This document shows positions 49,177 through 60,214 of a stretch of DNA of 64,000 nucleotides, in pieces. The notes under the pieces were generated by a model, which saw nothing but the letters and a program-made list of their open reading frames with translations, had not been told where the DNA came from and ran no database searches. Both the position numbers and the translations under genes were made by a program. The number at the start of each line of letters is the position of its first letter. Within the stretch, counting starts at the first letter, position 1. The DNA is from Grammothele lineata (lineage: Eukaryota > Basidiomycota > Agaricomycetes > Polyporales > Polyporaceae), in assembly GCA_002150815.3 (NCBI GenBank), contig NDFF03000001.1, positions 1,150,879-1,214,878 of the forward strand, given 5' to 3'.

Positions 49177-52100
49177 CTAGAACCTGCGCGGTGCACCGAC
49201 CAAACCTTCTATCGACTGGTGTTCGAGGTCGTTGCGCGCCTTGAGGATCTGCGCGTGCATTTCCTTCATTGCGTTCCCAAGTTTGACCCCGAAACGGCTT
49301 AGGATGTCCCGTTGCCACGCGTCGTATTTGGCGTTGACGCGCGCCTGGACCTGCTCATAGTCGATGACGCATACCCCAAACGACTTCTGCGTCTCCGACG
49401 TGTCGAACGTTGACCTCGCTTTCTTGATTTCCGTGAGAAGCTGTTGCCAATTTGCCAACGAATCGCCGAGCCGATTGAAGACGTATTCGGCCTCGAGGTC
49501 CCAGAGTGACTGGAACTGCAGCCATTTGGCGACGTAGTCCTTGAGGGACTGCACCTTCTGCTCGATCAACGAGAATGGCTTCTCCAGCGTCGCATCGGGA
49601 AACTTGGAGAGCTGTCCCAGAATTAGTAAGTCGGCAACCAGGGCAATATTGTAGCAGACTTACGAGAGAGGTGTACGTTAACTCAGTCACAGTATGTCCT
49701 TGCATCTGCAATCCGATCTCGTATCGTGAACTCTGGATCCTTCGAAGACGGCAGACAGTACCTATCATGCCAGTCAGATCTCACAGCGCTGAGACACTCG
49801 CGTATCGCTTACCAAGCCATTCATGCAACTGGCGCACCCACACCGCGCGTGCGTGCTCGATTGGCGGGTCTAGGAAAATAACTTGGTTTTGTATCCTAAT
49901 CTCGTGGACTATAGGCGCAAGCGTCAACTGGCCGTCTGTAGACTGTCGGAACGTCAGAGCTGCAAGTAGGGAACAAAAAAGAAGGTTTTCTTTACCTTGT
50001 CGTCCTTCCGTTTGTCTCTACGCTTGTTGCTCAAAGTGATCGTCTCTCTGCGGTCGTGGTCGTCCGTGCGTTCAAATTCTGTGCACCACATTTGTATGAC
50101 GTGCGTCACACGCTGCAGGAGTATGCTCTCTATCCGCGAGTCTAGCTCCGCTACCCAGTGGTCGAGATTCGCGTAGCCTTCCAAGTTGAGCCTATCGATC
50201 TGCACAGCGGATAAGCGGGACGAATCTAGAGTGAGATATGCGGCACTTACAGCAGCCTGGATCTTACTAAGAAGTTCACGGAATGCCTCTGCTGTGTACA
50301 CGCATGTCGAAAGCTCTTCAACATATCGTGAAATGTCCTTGTACAGATCAATGACGTTGTTTGTTTTGTCCTAGGGAGCCGCTCATTGAGCTACGTGGGC
50401 AAATGCACAATGGCTACGAACGAACCTGAAGGATTGATACAACACTGGCGAATTCTCTGACAAACTGAATGTGGCGGTTGTCACGCGCGGCTTCGCTAGT
50501 TGAGACGTATCGTGCGGTGTCGTATTGATTCACGAAATAGTCCCAGCGAATCCCCATGCCTATATATCGTGAGTAGAATCCGTATCATATGCGCTTCAAC
50601 GTACCTCGTGTGACCATTCGTTGTGCCTCGTTACGATATTCCGCAACAAGCCACTCAATCCCTTTGTTGTTCTCCACCAAGTCCAGAGTCTGACCATACG
50701 TCCGAACAGTCTCCATCAAGCTGACAGCGTGTGGATACACGCGCTTCGCGTCCTTCGCCATGTTAGTGATCGCGTGCGGTACCTGGAAGTTTTGCCACAA
50801 CAAATTCCGAACTTCCTTGAAGAGCGTGATGATCTGGGGATCGAAGTTGACTGCAAGTTGGAAGCCTCCACCGCGCAAGCGTACGATCTCGAACAGCCGA
50901 CCTCCAACACCCATGTCTCGCCTGTTGATGTCGTGTAACCAGGCCTCGTAGACGGGTCGTACATCGAGTTTCTTACGGAAAGCCGACGATTCAGATTGCA
51001 ACTTTTGGCCTTCGGCATAAAGCTCCCAGCCCTTGCCAAGGACATCCTCGACACGCTTCATATATGTCTGCAGTTGCCAGTCGATCTGCCGAGCCCATAT
51101 GATGGCACCCGAGATTGGGGGAAGGTCGCGCATCTGGGACATGTGGTACGCCTCCGAGAAGCGGTATTGCGTTTTGAACTAACACAGTACCGTGAGCTTG
51201 AACCTGGACGTTCGGATGTATGAAGCCTCACCTTGTCATGCAACCGCTTGATATCTTCCTTGACGGAATCGATGAGCTGCGTCTGGTACTCTTGGATTGC
51301 ACCACGGATCTGGAAAGAAAGCTTGGCGAGTGCAGACATGAATGCGAATAAGGGGATAGTACCTTGGGGCGGACGAACAATGCATTGAACTTGGAGAACA
51401 CGCGAAACATCTCGTTCGCGTTGCGAGCCGTACCGAGTCGATCGCGGAGACGCGCGATTATCTGGTTCTCAACCCGCGCGACGCGTTCGTTGTACGCGTT
51501 CTCGGCTGCCACCCATATTTCACTGCCCTCTGGAATGCATGTCAATGATAGTCTAGCAATAGTAGTGATAGACAAACCTGTTGACACGTCGAGCACATCT
51601 ATGCGTTTCATGACCTCGTACGCTTCCTTCACTTCCGCCTCCATGTCCATGCCGCCCATCTCTGTGCCTACGCTTCCAAGCCCCTTAGTCGGGCCCGTCA
51701 TCACAGCAAGTTGCTCGTGCTGTTTCCGCCAATCCCTGAGGTAGCGAATACGATCTTGCAACTTCGCATGGGCGGGAATGACCTTGATAGGGATGAAACG
51801 TTCCTGACGCTTGCGCGTGACTTCGCGAGCGACGTTTGTGAACTCTTTCATGTGGTCGTCCCAAGTACGGAAGATGCCCATTGTCGAAGATAGTAGACGC
51901 TCGAAAGTCTCATACGGGGTGTACAACAGCCGATGTGAGGTGAGGACACGAAGAAGCTGGTCGTTGAAATCGCGGGAAATGGCCTCTACGAGGGGAAGTG
52001 CACGTCGGATAGGATATGGTGACAGCTTGAGCTTGCGGTTGATGTGGCCGAATATGAGGACGACGGCTTCTTGTATCTTGTCAAGGTCCGTTGCAGAAAG

Positions 52101-53318
52101 TAACTCATTAAGCGGGAAGTCTTTCATGAGCTGGTTGTACTTGTGCACTGTTCGTCCAGGGCGTGAGAGATTGGTAGCAGACAGCACTAGTGAGTCTACT
52201 TACCGGTATCTGTCGCGTCCTTGAGACCCGTGTCTGCGATGAATGAGACAGTCGCGTGGAAGCGCTTCGCGTTCCGGAGTATGTCCATGACCATTTGAAC
52301 CTCCTCGCTACGAAGTTGAGCCTCGATAGCCTCCAGCGCGCGTTCCAGACTGAGCCAAAAGTTGATTTCTTGTGAGGCAGTCCCAGAACCGACATCACGT
52401 GTGAGCTTGGTTACAGTCTGAATGGACTTGATCCATTGGTTGACATGACTCTGAAGAGTATTGAGGAAGGAGCTGTCGCTGAGCAGCTTAGGAGGAATGT
52501 CAGAAATGTTGGGTCTCGAGCCCGAAGTACGGGCTTGTTCCACGACGCGCTGGATGACAGGATGGATGATGAGATGAGTCTCCGGAATTTCAACGTTCTG
52601 TTGGAGATGGAGAAGAGAGAGCTCTAGCTCAGCAAACTTCTTCTTGGCGACGGGAATGCCTGAAGATACAATGAAGCACTGCGACACGAGCGTGATTGGA
52701 GGGTTACCCACCCATCTTCGAATCCCCACCATCCTTGCCTCCGCCACGAGCACCGACAAAAGCCTCGAAATATGGCTTCATGGCGCAGCTGATAACAGCG
52801 TGTAAGCTCTCATAGGGCGTCTCATCGCTTCCGAAGAGATTGAGAATGTGAAGTTGTGTGGCGAGGGAGGAAGTAGGATCGAGGATAGGGCCACGCTTGA
52901 TGATGGCGAGGGTGGTGGCATGAGAGGGGTCGTAAGTGAGATTCTGGGTGAGCTTATAAGAGTATGTTGGGGGTGCATCCTCGGCTGTCACAGGTGGATT
53001 AGGGAGGGAAGACTAGGAACTGAGAGAGGACGGACCTTCTTGCTCGTCCTTCTTTTTGACGACATAAACAACGCCACCGCCCTCACCAGCAAAGCGCGAG
53101 ACACGGTCGTCAAAGTCGTCGTCAAATATGGAGTCGAGCTCTTCGGATGATGCCCCGAGAATGGGGGGAAGGAGAGAGATGAGATATGAACGAAAGACTG
53201 ATGGATCGAATGGAATGGCGGGCTCTGAAGAGATGGGTTCATGAACGTCGCCGTTGCCATTGAGCGCGCCGTTTGTGCGATGTATGCCGTTTGTGAAGGG
53301 GGACTCCACGGCAGCCAT
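49177..53318 (-). CDS. Cytoplasmic dynein heavy chain, tail only (N-terminal ~1,170 residues)
   Basis: Thirteen exons join without a frame error to 1,173 residues: 53036-53318, 52712-52984, 52204-52659, 51578-52147, 51363-51529, 51232-51309, 50605-51178, 50426-50559, 50251-50370, 49996-50199, 49813-49942, 49664-49761, 49177-49611. All recognisable sequence is dynein-1 heavy-chain tail (DHC_N1): [162 protein letters not shown]. After LEHQSIEG it runs LVGAPRRF and stops. The linker, six AAA modules, stalk and microtubule-binding domain are absent from the window. In other organisms the tail dimerises and binds intermediate and light-intermediate chains. An upstream in-frame ATG (53618) gives a Pro/Arg-rich leader that looks untranslated. 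Confidence 0.9.
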
Positions 53319-53893
53319 GACGAAGGGAGATGCAAGACTTGTGAGCAGGGCAGATGTGGGACTGGGACGTGTCGGTAAGATTGGAAGATGTGAGACGTAA
53401 GCACCGCAGGCGAGTGAGAGGCGGACCAGCGGGACAGAGGGATTAACGCGCCGAGAGAGCTTCCAGGGAGAACCTGACGTGCGGGGAAGGCGGAGAGGGG
53501 GAGGAAGAGGGAACGAGGACCGAGGGAGGAGACTAAGAGCAGACCGAAACGGACTCGCAGCGTCTCGCAACGCGTCGGCGACCGGGACAGGCGCCGGCGG
53601 AAGAGGCGGGGCGCTCAAGGGCAGAGTAAATAAGTATCGCTAAGCTGCAGTCATTACTTGTTCGGTATGTGGACAACAACCAGCACTTACTACAGTCTGT
53701 ATCCGTAATTGTAGTCACACTTGCACTATGCACTACAACGCGTATGGCAATACATATTGATGGGCATGTGAGCAGCCCCCACCGTCAGACCTCGCACGGA
53801 TCTTACAGACGCGCCCTCGCCTTCCTGGTCTCCGTCCCCACTCATGGCTTTCTTCTTGTTCCCCACCTCGATCCACATCCCCTCCTCTAGACT
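53319..53893. promoter_or_regulatory. Divergent region, dynein tail / branched-chain E2
   Basis: 575 bp between start codons, C/T-rich just upstream of the plus-strand gene. No specific element identified. Confidence 0.35.
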
Positions 53894-55577
53894 ATGCTGT
53901 CAAAGTACCACATCGCTCGTGTGGGACGCTCTTTACCCCGCACTCTGTCCTTCCACACATCCTCCACCCGCCGCGCTCTCAAGCGGTTCAAACTCGCCGA
54001 CATAGGCGAGGGTATCACAGAGTGCGAGCTCATCAAGTGGTATGTCCTTCTCATAGCCACTTCCTCTTAGCATGTAGACCCTTCCTTTCTCACAGGAACG
54101 TGAAGCCGGCCAGTGCCGTCAACACTTTTGACCCCCTTTGCGAGGTTCAGAGTGACAAGGCCAGCGTCGATATCACTAGTCCTTTTGACGGCATTGTGAA
54201 AGATCTTCTTGTCGAGGAGGGGCAAGTTGCCAAAGTCGGCCAAGACCTCTGCACTATCGAGGTTGCCGACGATCCTGTTGTCACAGCAGATACTCCGGAG
54301 TCTCCCCCTCATCCGGACCGGTCCTCAGTGTCGCAAGCTCCGCCCAACGCGCGAACTGAGTCGGCCCCCATAGCGCGTAGGCCTCATCCTTTGGATCCCA
54401 ATGTTCCGCAAGTCGTGCGCGATCACAGACGGCCTACGTCCGATGTACTTGCAGCCCCGTCTGTTCGTCATTATGCTCGCGAGCGCGGTGTCGACCTTAG
54501 CGTCCTTGTCCCGGGCAGCGGCAAGGATGGACGCGTAGAAAAGCGCGACATTGACGCGTTTCTCGACGCGGGAGCTGCCCCCGTCTCCGCCTCTCAAAAC
54601 GCTGAACGCCCCAATGTAGAGCACGCGGGCCAAGATATTACTGTCCCGCTAAGTCGTACTAGACACCACATGTGGAAGGCTATGGAGAAGGCGTGTTCCT
54701 TTTCTTATCACATGAATGTGCTGGTGATCTGACTTTCGTGTTCTTGTAGAGTCTGGCTATACCTCAGTTCAGGCATGTCTTGGCCCCCTTGCGCACGGAC
54801 TCGAGTTACTAATGCATCTGCTGCAGCTGCTCTACCAGTCTGGACATCACCGACTTGCATAACCTTCTTCCCTCTCTTAATTCTCACATTCCTGCGCATT
54901 ACTTACCGCCGAACGCCCGCTCTGATGCGCCACAAGTCATTTCCCCATCCTCGTTCTATGAGGCCCCTCCCCCTCCGCAAATTTCGCCATCTGGGCACTA
55001 CACTCGCCTCACTTATCTCCCTATCCTCATCAAGATGCTCGCGCGTACCATGCGTGACTGGCCACTTTTCCGCTCCTCCATCACGCACGACAGCATTTCT
55101 GGCAAACCCACGATGACATTGCGCCCGCGTGCCGACATTAGCATCGCGCTCTCTACTCCAACTGGACTCTATACGCCTACGCTTCAGGCAGTGGACGCTC
55201 AAAGTGTCTATGCGCTCGCATCACAGCTCAAGCACCTTGCACATCTTGGACGCCAGGTGCCTTGCGCGCTCACGCCGAAGGAGATGCCCAAGCGAGGGGG
55301 AACTGTGAGCGTATCCAACGTGGGTGGTATCGGCGCCATCGAGAGTGCAGCGCCTGTGCTGGTCCCGGGAGGAGGCGTCGCCATTGTGGCCATTGGCCGT
55401 GCACGTTGGGTTTTGGATATGGAGAGGGGAGAAGGTCAGGGAGAGAAGCGGCTCAAGATTGGTGTCAGCTGGAGTGCAGACCACCGTGTCGTAGAGGGTG
55501 CTGAGCTCGTCGCCTTCATAGAGGCGTGGAGAGGTTGGGTCGAATGTCCACAAAGACTCATCGCGGACGCCGTATAG
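53894..55577 (+). CDS. Branched-chain 2-oxoacid dehydrogenase E2 (dihydrolipoamide acyltransferase)
   Basis: Four exons (53894-54039, 54096-54692, 54752-54772, 54839-55577) give 500 residues. An Arg/Ser-rich, acid-free N-terminus ([18 protein letters not shown]) is a mitochondrial presequence. The lipoyl domain runs [18 protein letters not shown] to [16 protein letters not shown], with the lipoyl-Lys in SDKAS. The E1/E3-binding domain follows ([28 protein letters not shown]). The acyltransferase core has [42 protein letters not shown]-like [11 protein letters not shown], and the active-site [12 protein letters not shown], where Glu replaces the usual Asp of HxxxDG. SLDITDL and the core resemble the leucine/isoleucine/valine-degrading complex more than pyruvate E2. 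The third exon is 21 nt and is followed by a GC-AG intron. Confidence 0.9.
54773..54838 (+). other. GC-AG intron in branched-chain E2 gene
   Basis: Donor AG|GCATGT, acceptor TACCAG, branch-like TTACTAATG. It joins IPQF to [11 protein letters not shown] in frame; GT-starting alternatives nearby shift the frame. Confidence 0.65.
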
Positions 55578-55697
55578 ATGCGCGGGCTATCTTGCCGAGT
55601 TTATGCCATTGCATCCACGTCGGGTACAGATGGGGACTACATGATGTACTTTACGATAGCGTTCGAAAGCGATTAGCAGTGGATTTGCAACGAGTTC

Positions 55698-57854
55698 TCA
55701 CGGCGAATGTTCGGAGATCGTCGGTTCTTTGGGGATCCCGCTAGTAGCGATGGCCCCGTACTGAGGACCGTTGGCGGACGCTACGGACGTCGGCCGAGAC
55801 CTCGAACCTCCGCGAGGAGTGCTACATTCCGAGGGAAGGGGTGTCTGCACTCGACTAAGGAGAGGGGTGCGGTCACCGGCTTCGGGGAGAATCGCCCGAC
55901 CAACACGATACTCAACGATGCTGCAAGCCGAAAAGGAAGATGAGAAGATGAGCAAAGGCTAGAGCGAAGTATGCATACCCTTTCATCACTTCAGCGTTCC
56001 TTCTACGTGAGGCGCGCCGCTTGGAGACATTATCCTCGTAACGGTCTGTCTCGTCGACGATCTCCTCGGAAATGATCTCTTCGATAATATCTTCGAGCGT
56101 TATGACGCCGATGGCTCCGCCTTCAGCACCGGGTGTGCGACTCAAGAGGAGAAGGTGAGCGCGGCCAGTTTGGCTAGAAGGAAAAAGCAGGTGAGCAGGA
56201 TGGGCGATCGGAAGTTCTCTGGACGCACAAGTAGTCGAGAGCTTGGAAGCAATTGATGGTGGGAGGTGCTTCCGGGAGCAGTGAAAGTGGGAGTTCAGAG
56301 ACAGGGATCGCCGTCGAAGGGTCGTACACAGACAGCTGAATGCGGAACATGACCGGTGATTCGCAAGAGCAGTTCAAACGGATCACATACCGATTTTACA
56401 AGAAGAATGCCGACGAATGCGAACGGATGTTCAGGTTTGTGCACAGGGATACGCGAGTAGCCACTGCGTAAACTGAACAACAATACGGGTCAGGGTTCTG
56501 AGCGCGAGGATTGCGGCGCAGGGGTACTCACATGTAGTCCACAGTGGCATGATCGAGGACTCGATCCGCACTGATAGTAACCACATCCTACGTATTACAG
56601 TTCATACACCACCACGACTTGAAAGAATAGCAGGCCGACGAACCTCCATGGGGGTCATAATCTGCTCGACGCGTTTATTGTTGAGCTCGAGCACGCCGTT
56701 GAGAATGCTGATCTCGTCGTCTCGGAGAGGCTCCTCGCCCTGGCGGTGGAAGGCGAGGAAAGACTTGAGCTCCGCCTTCTTGTACGTGTGAGTTTCGTTG
56801 TGGCCTAGAGCCCAATCAAGGAGCTTCGCAATAGGCCACGCGATGGGAGCTTTCATAAAGCACATCACAATGTTAATTAGGTACATCTGAAAGTCTGGTA
56901 CTCACCGAAGATGTACATCATCGCGAGAACTATAGGAGCACAAGACGCGCCGATTGAGAGGCCATAACGAACGCTGGCGGCTTGAGGTATAATCCTGCGG
57001 CAAGTTGATGAGATACAAACATTGGTTAGGTCGAATAGACACTAACTCTCTGTTCGGATATATTGGTATCACGACGATGTATTTAGATCACTGAGGGCCG
57101 TCATTTGGCGAACATACCCGAAAATAACTGAGTCCGGGCGAGTGTAAGCATTCTGTAGACGGGAAGCAGCAATAAAGACACAGACCAATCATTGTCGTTG
57201 AAATGGCCACAGCAGCGAGACCCCCACCCAACTTCGGATTGTCATGTGAGCAGTCGGCCGGTATTAGAAGAGCGCATAACGTACTGCACTGTCCAGAAAA
57301 ATCGGTAGACTTTCGTTTACAATCTGGAGAGGTGTAAATGAGGTCGCCTACAGGCTCCGGGGAATAGAGACACATACGACGTTCCCTAAAAGGAGGACCT
57401 GACGATGTGTTTAAAACGAGCTCTCGCGGTAATAGTGCGGACTGGAGCTTACGACGAGAACCCAATGGCGACCGCGATTGAGGAGTTTGAGGACTGGGAA
57501 GACATGAGCCTCGCTTAAATAAGACACAGGAAACGACCATACCTTTCTGAGCATTCTTGCGTTCCGTGGGGTCATCTGAGGATGCAGAAAGCACACGGAG
57601 ATGCAGTTCGTCGAGGCCCATCAGACCGAGCGTAAGTCTGAGGGAGCCGCCGTAGCTCAGCGTGAGAAGTAGACACAGACGACGAGGACGTACCCTGCAA
57701 ACACGCCACCTGCGAGGACAAGGCCGATACTAATGACGAGCTTGTACCAAAACTCAGGGGAACCAGGTTGTTCGCCCGGCTCGTCTGAGGGGTCCAAAGC
57801 GGCGGGAGAGACATTGACGAGGGACGAGAAAGCGGCGATAATAGGAAGGAACAT
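55698..57854 (-). CDS. DUF21/CBS-pair membrane transporter (CNNM/MAM3 family)
   Basis: Fifteen exons give 457 residues: 57694-57854, 57543-57637, 57453-57493, 57378-57398, 57285-57323, 57186-57231, 57118-57127 (10 nt), 57047-57049 (3 nt), 56906-56994, 56644-56849, 56532-56587, 56391-56472, 56229-56335, 55979-56173, 55698-55920. A signal-like [16 protein letters not shown] precedes the DUF21 membrane domain: [83 protein letters not shown]. The CBS pair follows ([13 protein letters not shown]...[17 protein letters not shown]...[23 protein letters not shown]). The Ser-rich tail is cytosolic. The family handles Mg2+ or related metals; yeast MAM3 is vacuolar. Tail-to-tail with the E2 gene (120 bp). 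Confidence 0.94.
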
Positions 57855-58156
57855 GGGGAACGAGTGACGACGGTGGGATGCGTGGACGAGGTGTTTTATA
57901 GCGGGAGGGACCAGAGCTGGGCCACTGGATGCGGGTCAAACTGGCCACCGCTTCAAGCTTGGCGGACGGCGCGTCTGACGTCACGTGCCACGCGTCACCT
58001 CTGCCATAGGCTGCTTCAAGCTTGGACGACTCGTTGATGCTGGCTCCTGTCCGCCCGTCGCTCTTCCTCTTTCCTCCTTTGCGTCGTTCATCGCGACCTT
58101 ATCTCCCTACCACTGTCTGCGTGTCGCGTCTTGATCCCGTCTCCCGGCGAAGCGTC
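57855..58156. promoter_or_regulatory. Divergent promoter, DUF21 gene / trm2
   Basis: 302 bp between the chosen starts. Two CTTCAAGCTTGG copies (57950-57961 and 58014-58025) lie 64 bp apart, a perfect 12-bp direct repeat. An upstream in-frame trm2 ATG (58037) shortens the spacer. Confidence 0.5.
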
Positions 58157-60214
58157 ATGGCCGCCGTCCATCCTCGCTCGCGCTCTCCCTCCGCGGCCCC
58201 ACAACCTCCAGAGAAAAAACAACGCTTGGATGAGCCTTCGGCTCATGCTGCTATCCCGTCAGCAGCTCTGGTCACGGAAGCGGTTCTCCCTACGGGAACT
58301 AGCAAAAAGGCCTCGAAAACGAAGAAAAACAAAAAGAACACTCGGCGCATACCCGAGCCGTTCTCTTCCGACGACATCCTCGCGAGAGAAGTCATCGCCC
58401 TCCTGGGACAAGACTGTGTAGATGCTTCCACTGCCGACAACTCTGATTGGAACGCGCCATTTGAGCCGTCCACTGAGCTAGAGGTTATCGTTTCACGAAT
58501 TTCGCCATCTACAGGTGCGTATCTTGGTTTCGCAAGTAGCACAAACCGCTCGTGTCTCCGCCTCGCTTTCCCACCAAGACGGCAGTCCTCCCACATTCCT
58601 GCGCTTCCAACGATCATTCTGATAGGGTTTTTGCTCATCCTTAATGTTTTATCCTCACAGGACAATCGCTCTCCATCGTCACAGTCAACGACCGCAAATG
58701 GGTCGTCGTGACGCCCCTTTCACTCCCTGGTGAAAGGATTCGCGTACGAATTTACCGGCATTCCCGTCTGTACTCTCACGCGGATCTCCTTGAGGTCTTA
58801 CAAGCGAATCGTGAGTGGCGCGACGTGTCTCTCGTCCAGTGTCAGTATTTTGGCAAGTGTGCCGGCTGTCAATATCAGGTTTGTCGCGCGCGGTCGGCCG
58901 GTACCGTCATTCTCGCTGATGTTTGCATAGATGCTCTCGTATGAGAAACAACTCGAATTGAAACGTAACACCGTCGTCGAGGCGTATGATCACTACTCTA
59001 GTGAGTCCATCCAGCTGGTTCTGCCGCCAATCTGGCTTGGGTTCCTACTCATTACATTCATTCGTAGATATACCTCCTGAGCGGGTTCCAACCATACAAC
59101 CAACCATTGGCTCCCCTCTCCAATACGGTTATCGGACCAAGCTCACACCTCACTTCCAACGTCCGCCCTTCTCATTCCAAAAAGCGCAGAAGCGTGGTGA
59201 CCAGCCAACGGTTACGGACGGCAAGCCAGATTGGCTCAAGATCGGTTTTCATGAAGTCGGCACAAGACATGTTATGGATATCGAGGTTCGTCTTCGATCT
59301 TCGACAATGAGCACCTATCTCACGCTCACAGTAGGAGTGCCCGATTGCTACTCCCGTCATCAACCAGTCTCTTGGACCCGTGAGAGACAAGGTTGTTCAG
59401 TACGTTGACTGTGCCTCTATGTTTGGCGTTTGGACTGACGTCAAACAGGAACATTGCCACCGTTAAAAATGGGGCTACCCTGCTGTTACGCGATTCATTG
59501 CCCTTCGATTCTCCCGTCGTCACCGAGCAACACTCGCCGTGCACTCGACCTAGCGACTTACATATCTGCATTACGGACCAGAAGGGTATGGTCCGTGAGC
59601 AAGTTGGCGACATGCTCTTCGAGTACACAGCAGGGACTTTCTTTCAGAACAACAACTCCGCGCTCGTTCCTCTCACAGCATACGTCCGCGACGCCATCTT
59701 CTCGAACACTGCCACCTGCGAAAATGCGAACCCGACTCATCTGGTTGATGCCTACTGTGGCAGCGGGCTCTTTTCAATCATGCTGGCGCGCCATTTTGAC
59801 CGGGTCGTTGGGATCGAACTGTCTGCGGAGTCAATACGAGCTGCACAGCGGAATGCCGAGCTCAACTCACTGTCAACAGAGAAGATTTCGTTCATGGCTG
59901 GGGATGCTGCGAACATCTTCGCCACTGTTCAAGACTTTCCCCGAGATCACACTGCACTCATTATCGATCCTCCTCGCAAGGGCACAGACTTACACTTCAT
60001 TGAGCAAATGGTTTCCTTTGGTGCAGCCACAGTAGTCTATGTCAGCTGTAATGTGCACACTCAGGCTAGAGACATTGGGCTGATATTGGAGAAGAGTAAT
60101 GAGCAAGCACAAAAGAATGGAGGGAAAAGGTATACAATATGTAGTCTTACAGGTCTTGATCTTTTCCCACAAACAGCTCATGTAGAAGCTATTGCGGTTT
60201 TGCAGCTTACATAG
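58157..60214 (+). CDS. trm2: tRNA (uracil-54-C5)-methyltransferase TRM2
   Basis: Six exons (58157-58514, 58661-58878, 58931-59000, 59068-59285, 59335-59399, 59449-60214) give 564 residues. A Lys-rich nuclear-type leader (SKKASKTKKNKKNTRR) precedes a TRAM-like RNA-binding domain (IVTVNDRKWVVVTPLSLPGE). The Cys cluster CQYFGKCAGCQYQ follows. The RumA/TrmA catalytic domain has YGYRTKLTPHF, GTFFQNNNSALVPL, the SAM motif LVDAYCGSGLFSI, DPPRKGTD, and the nucleophile Cys in VYVSCNVHTQARD, ending AHVEAIAVLQLT. It makes m5U54 (ribothymidine) in tRNA. In-frame ATG at 58037 would add 40 residues rich in Arg/Ser/Pro without acid residues apart from two Asp-free stretches, a possible mitochondrial targeting sequence. 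Confidence 0.94.

Noticed and set aside
49165..49186. 22-nt intron extending the dynein tail to [12 protein letters not shown]..
   Set aside because: The spliced sequence resembles the conserved continuation only for a few residues, and 22 nt is far too short for an intron in this genome.
53319..53618. 100-residue N-terminal extension of the dynein tail
   Set aside because: Open in frame but Pro/Arg/Ser-rich translation of C/T-rich leader; family-like sequence begins only after the ATG at 53318.
54691..54751. GC-AG reading of the second intron of the branched-chain E2 gene
   Set aside because: A GT donor two bases later with the second AG of TAGAG gives the same length and an equally good protein, so a non-canonical donor is not needed there.
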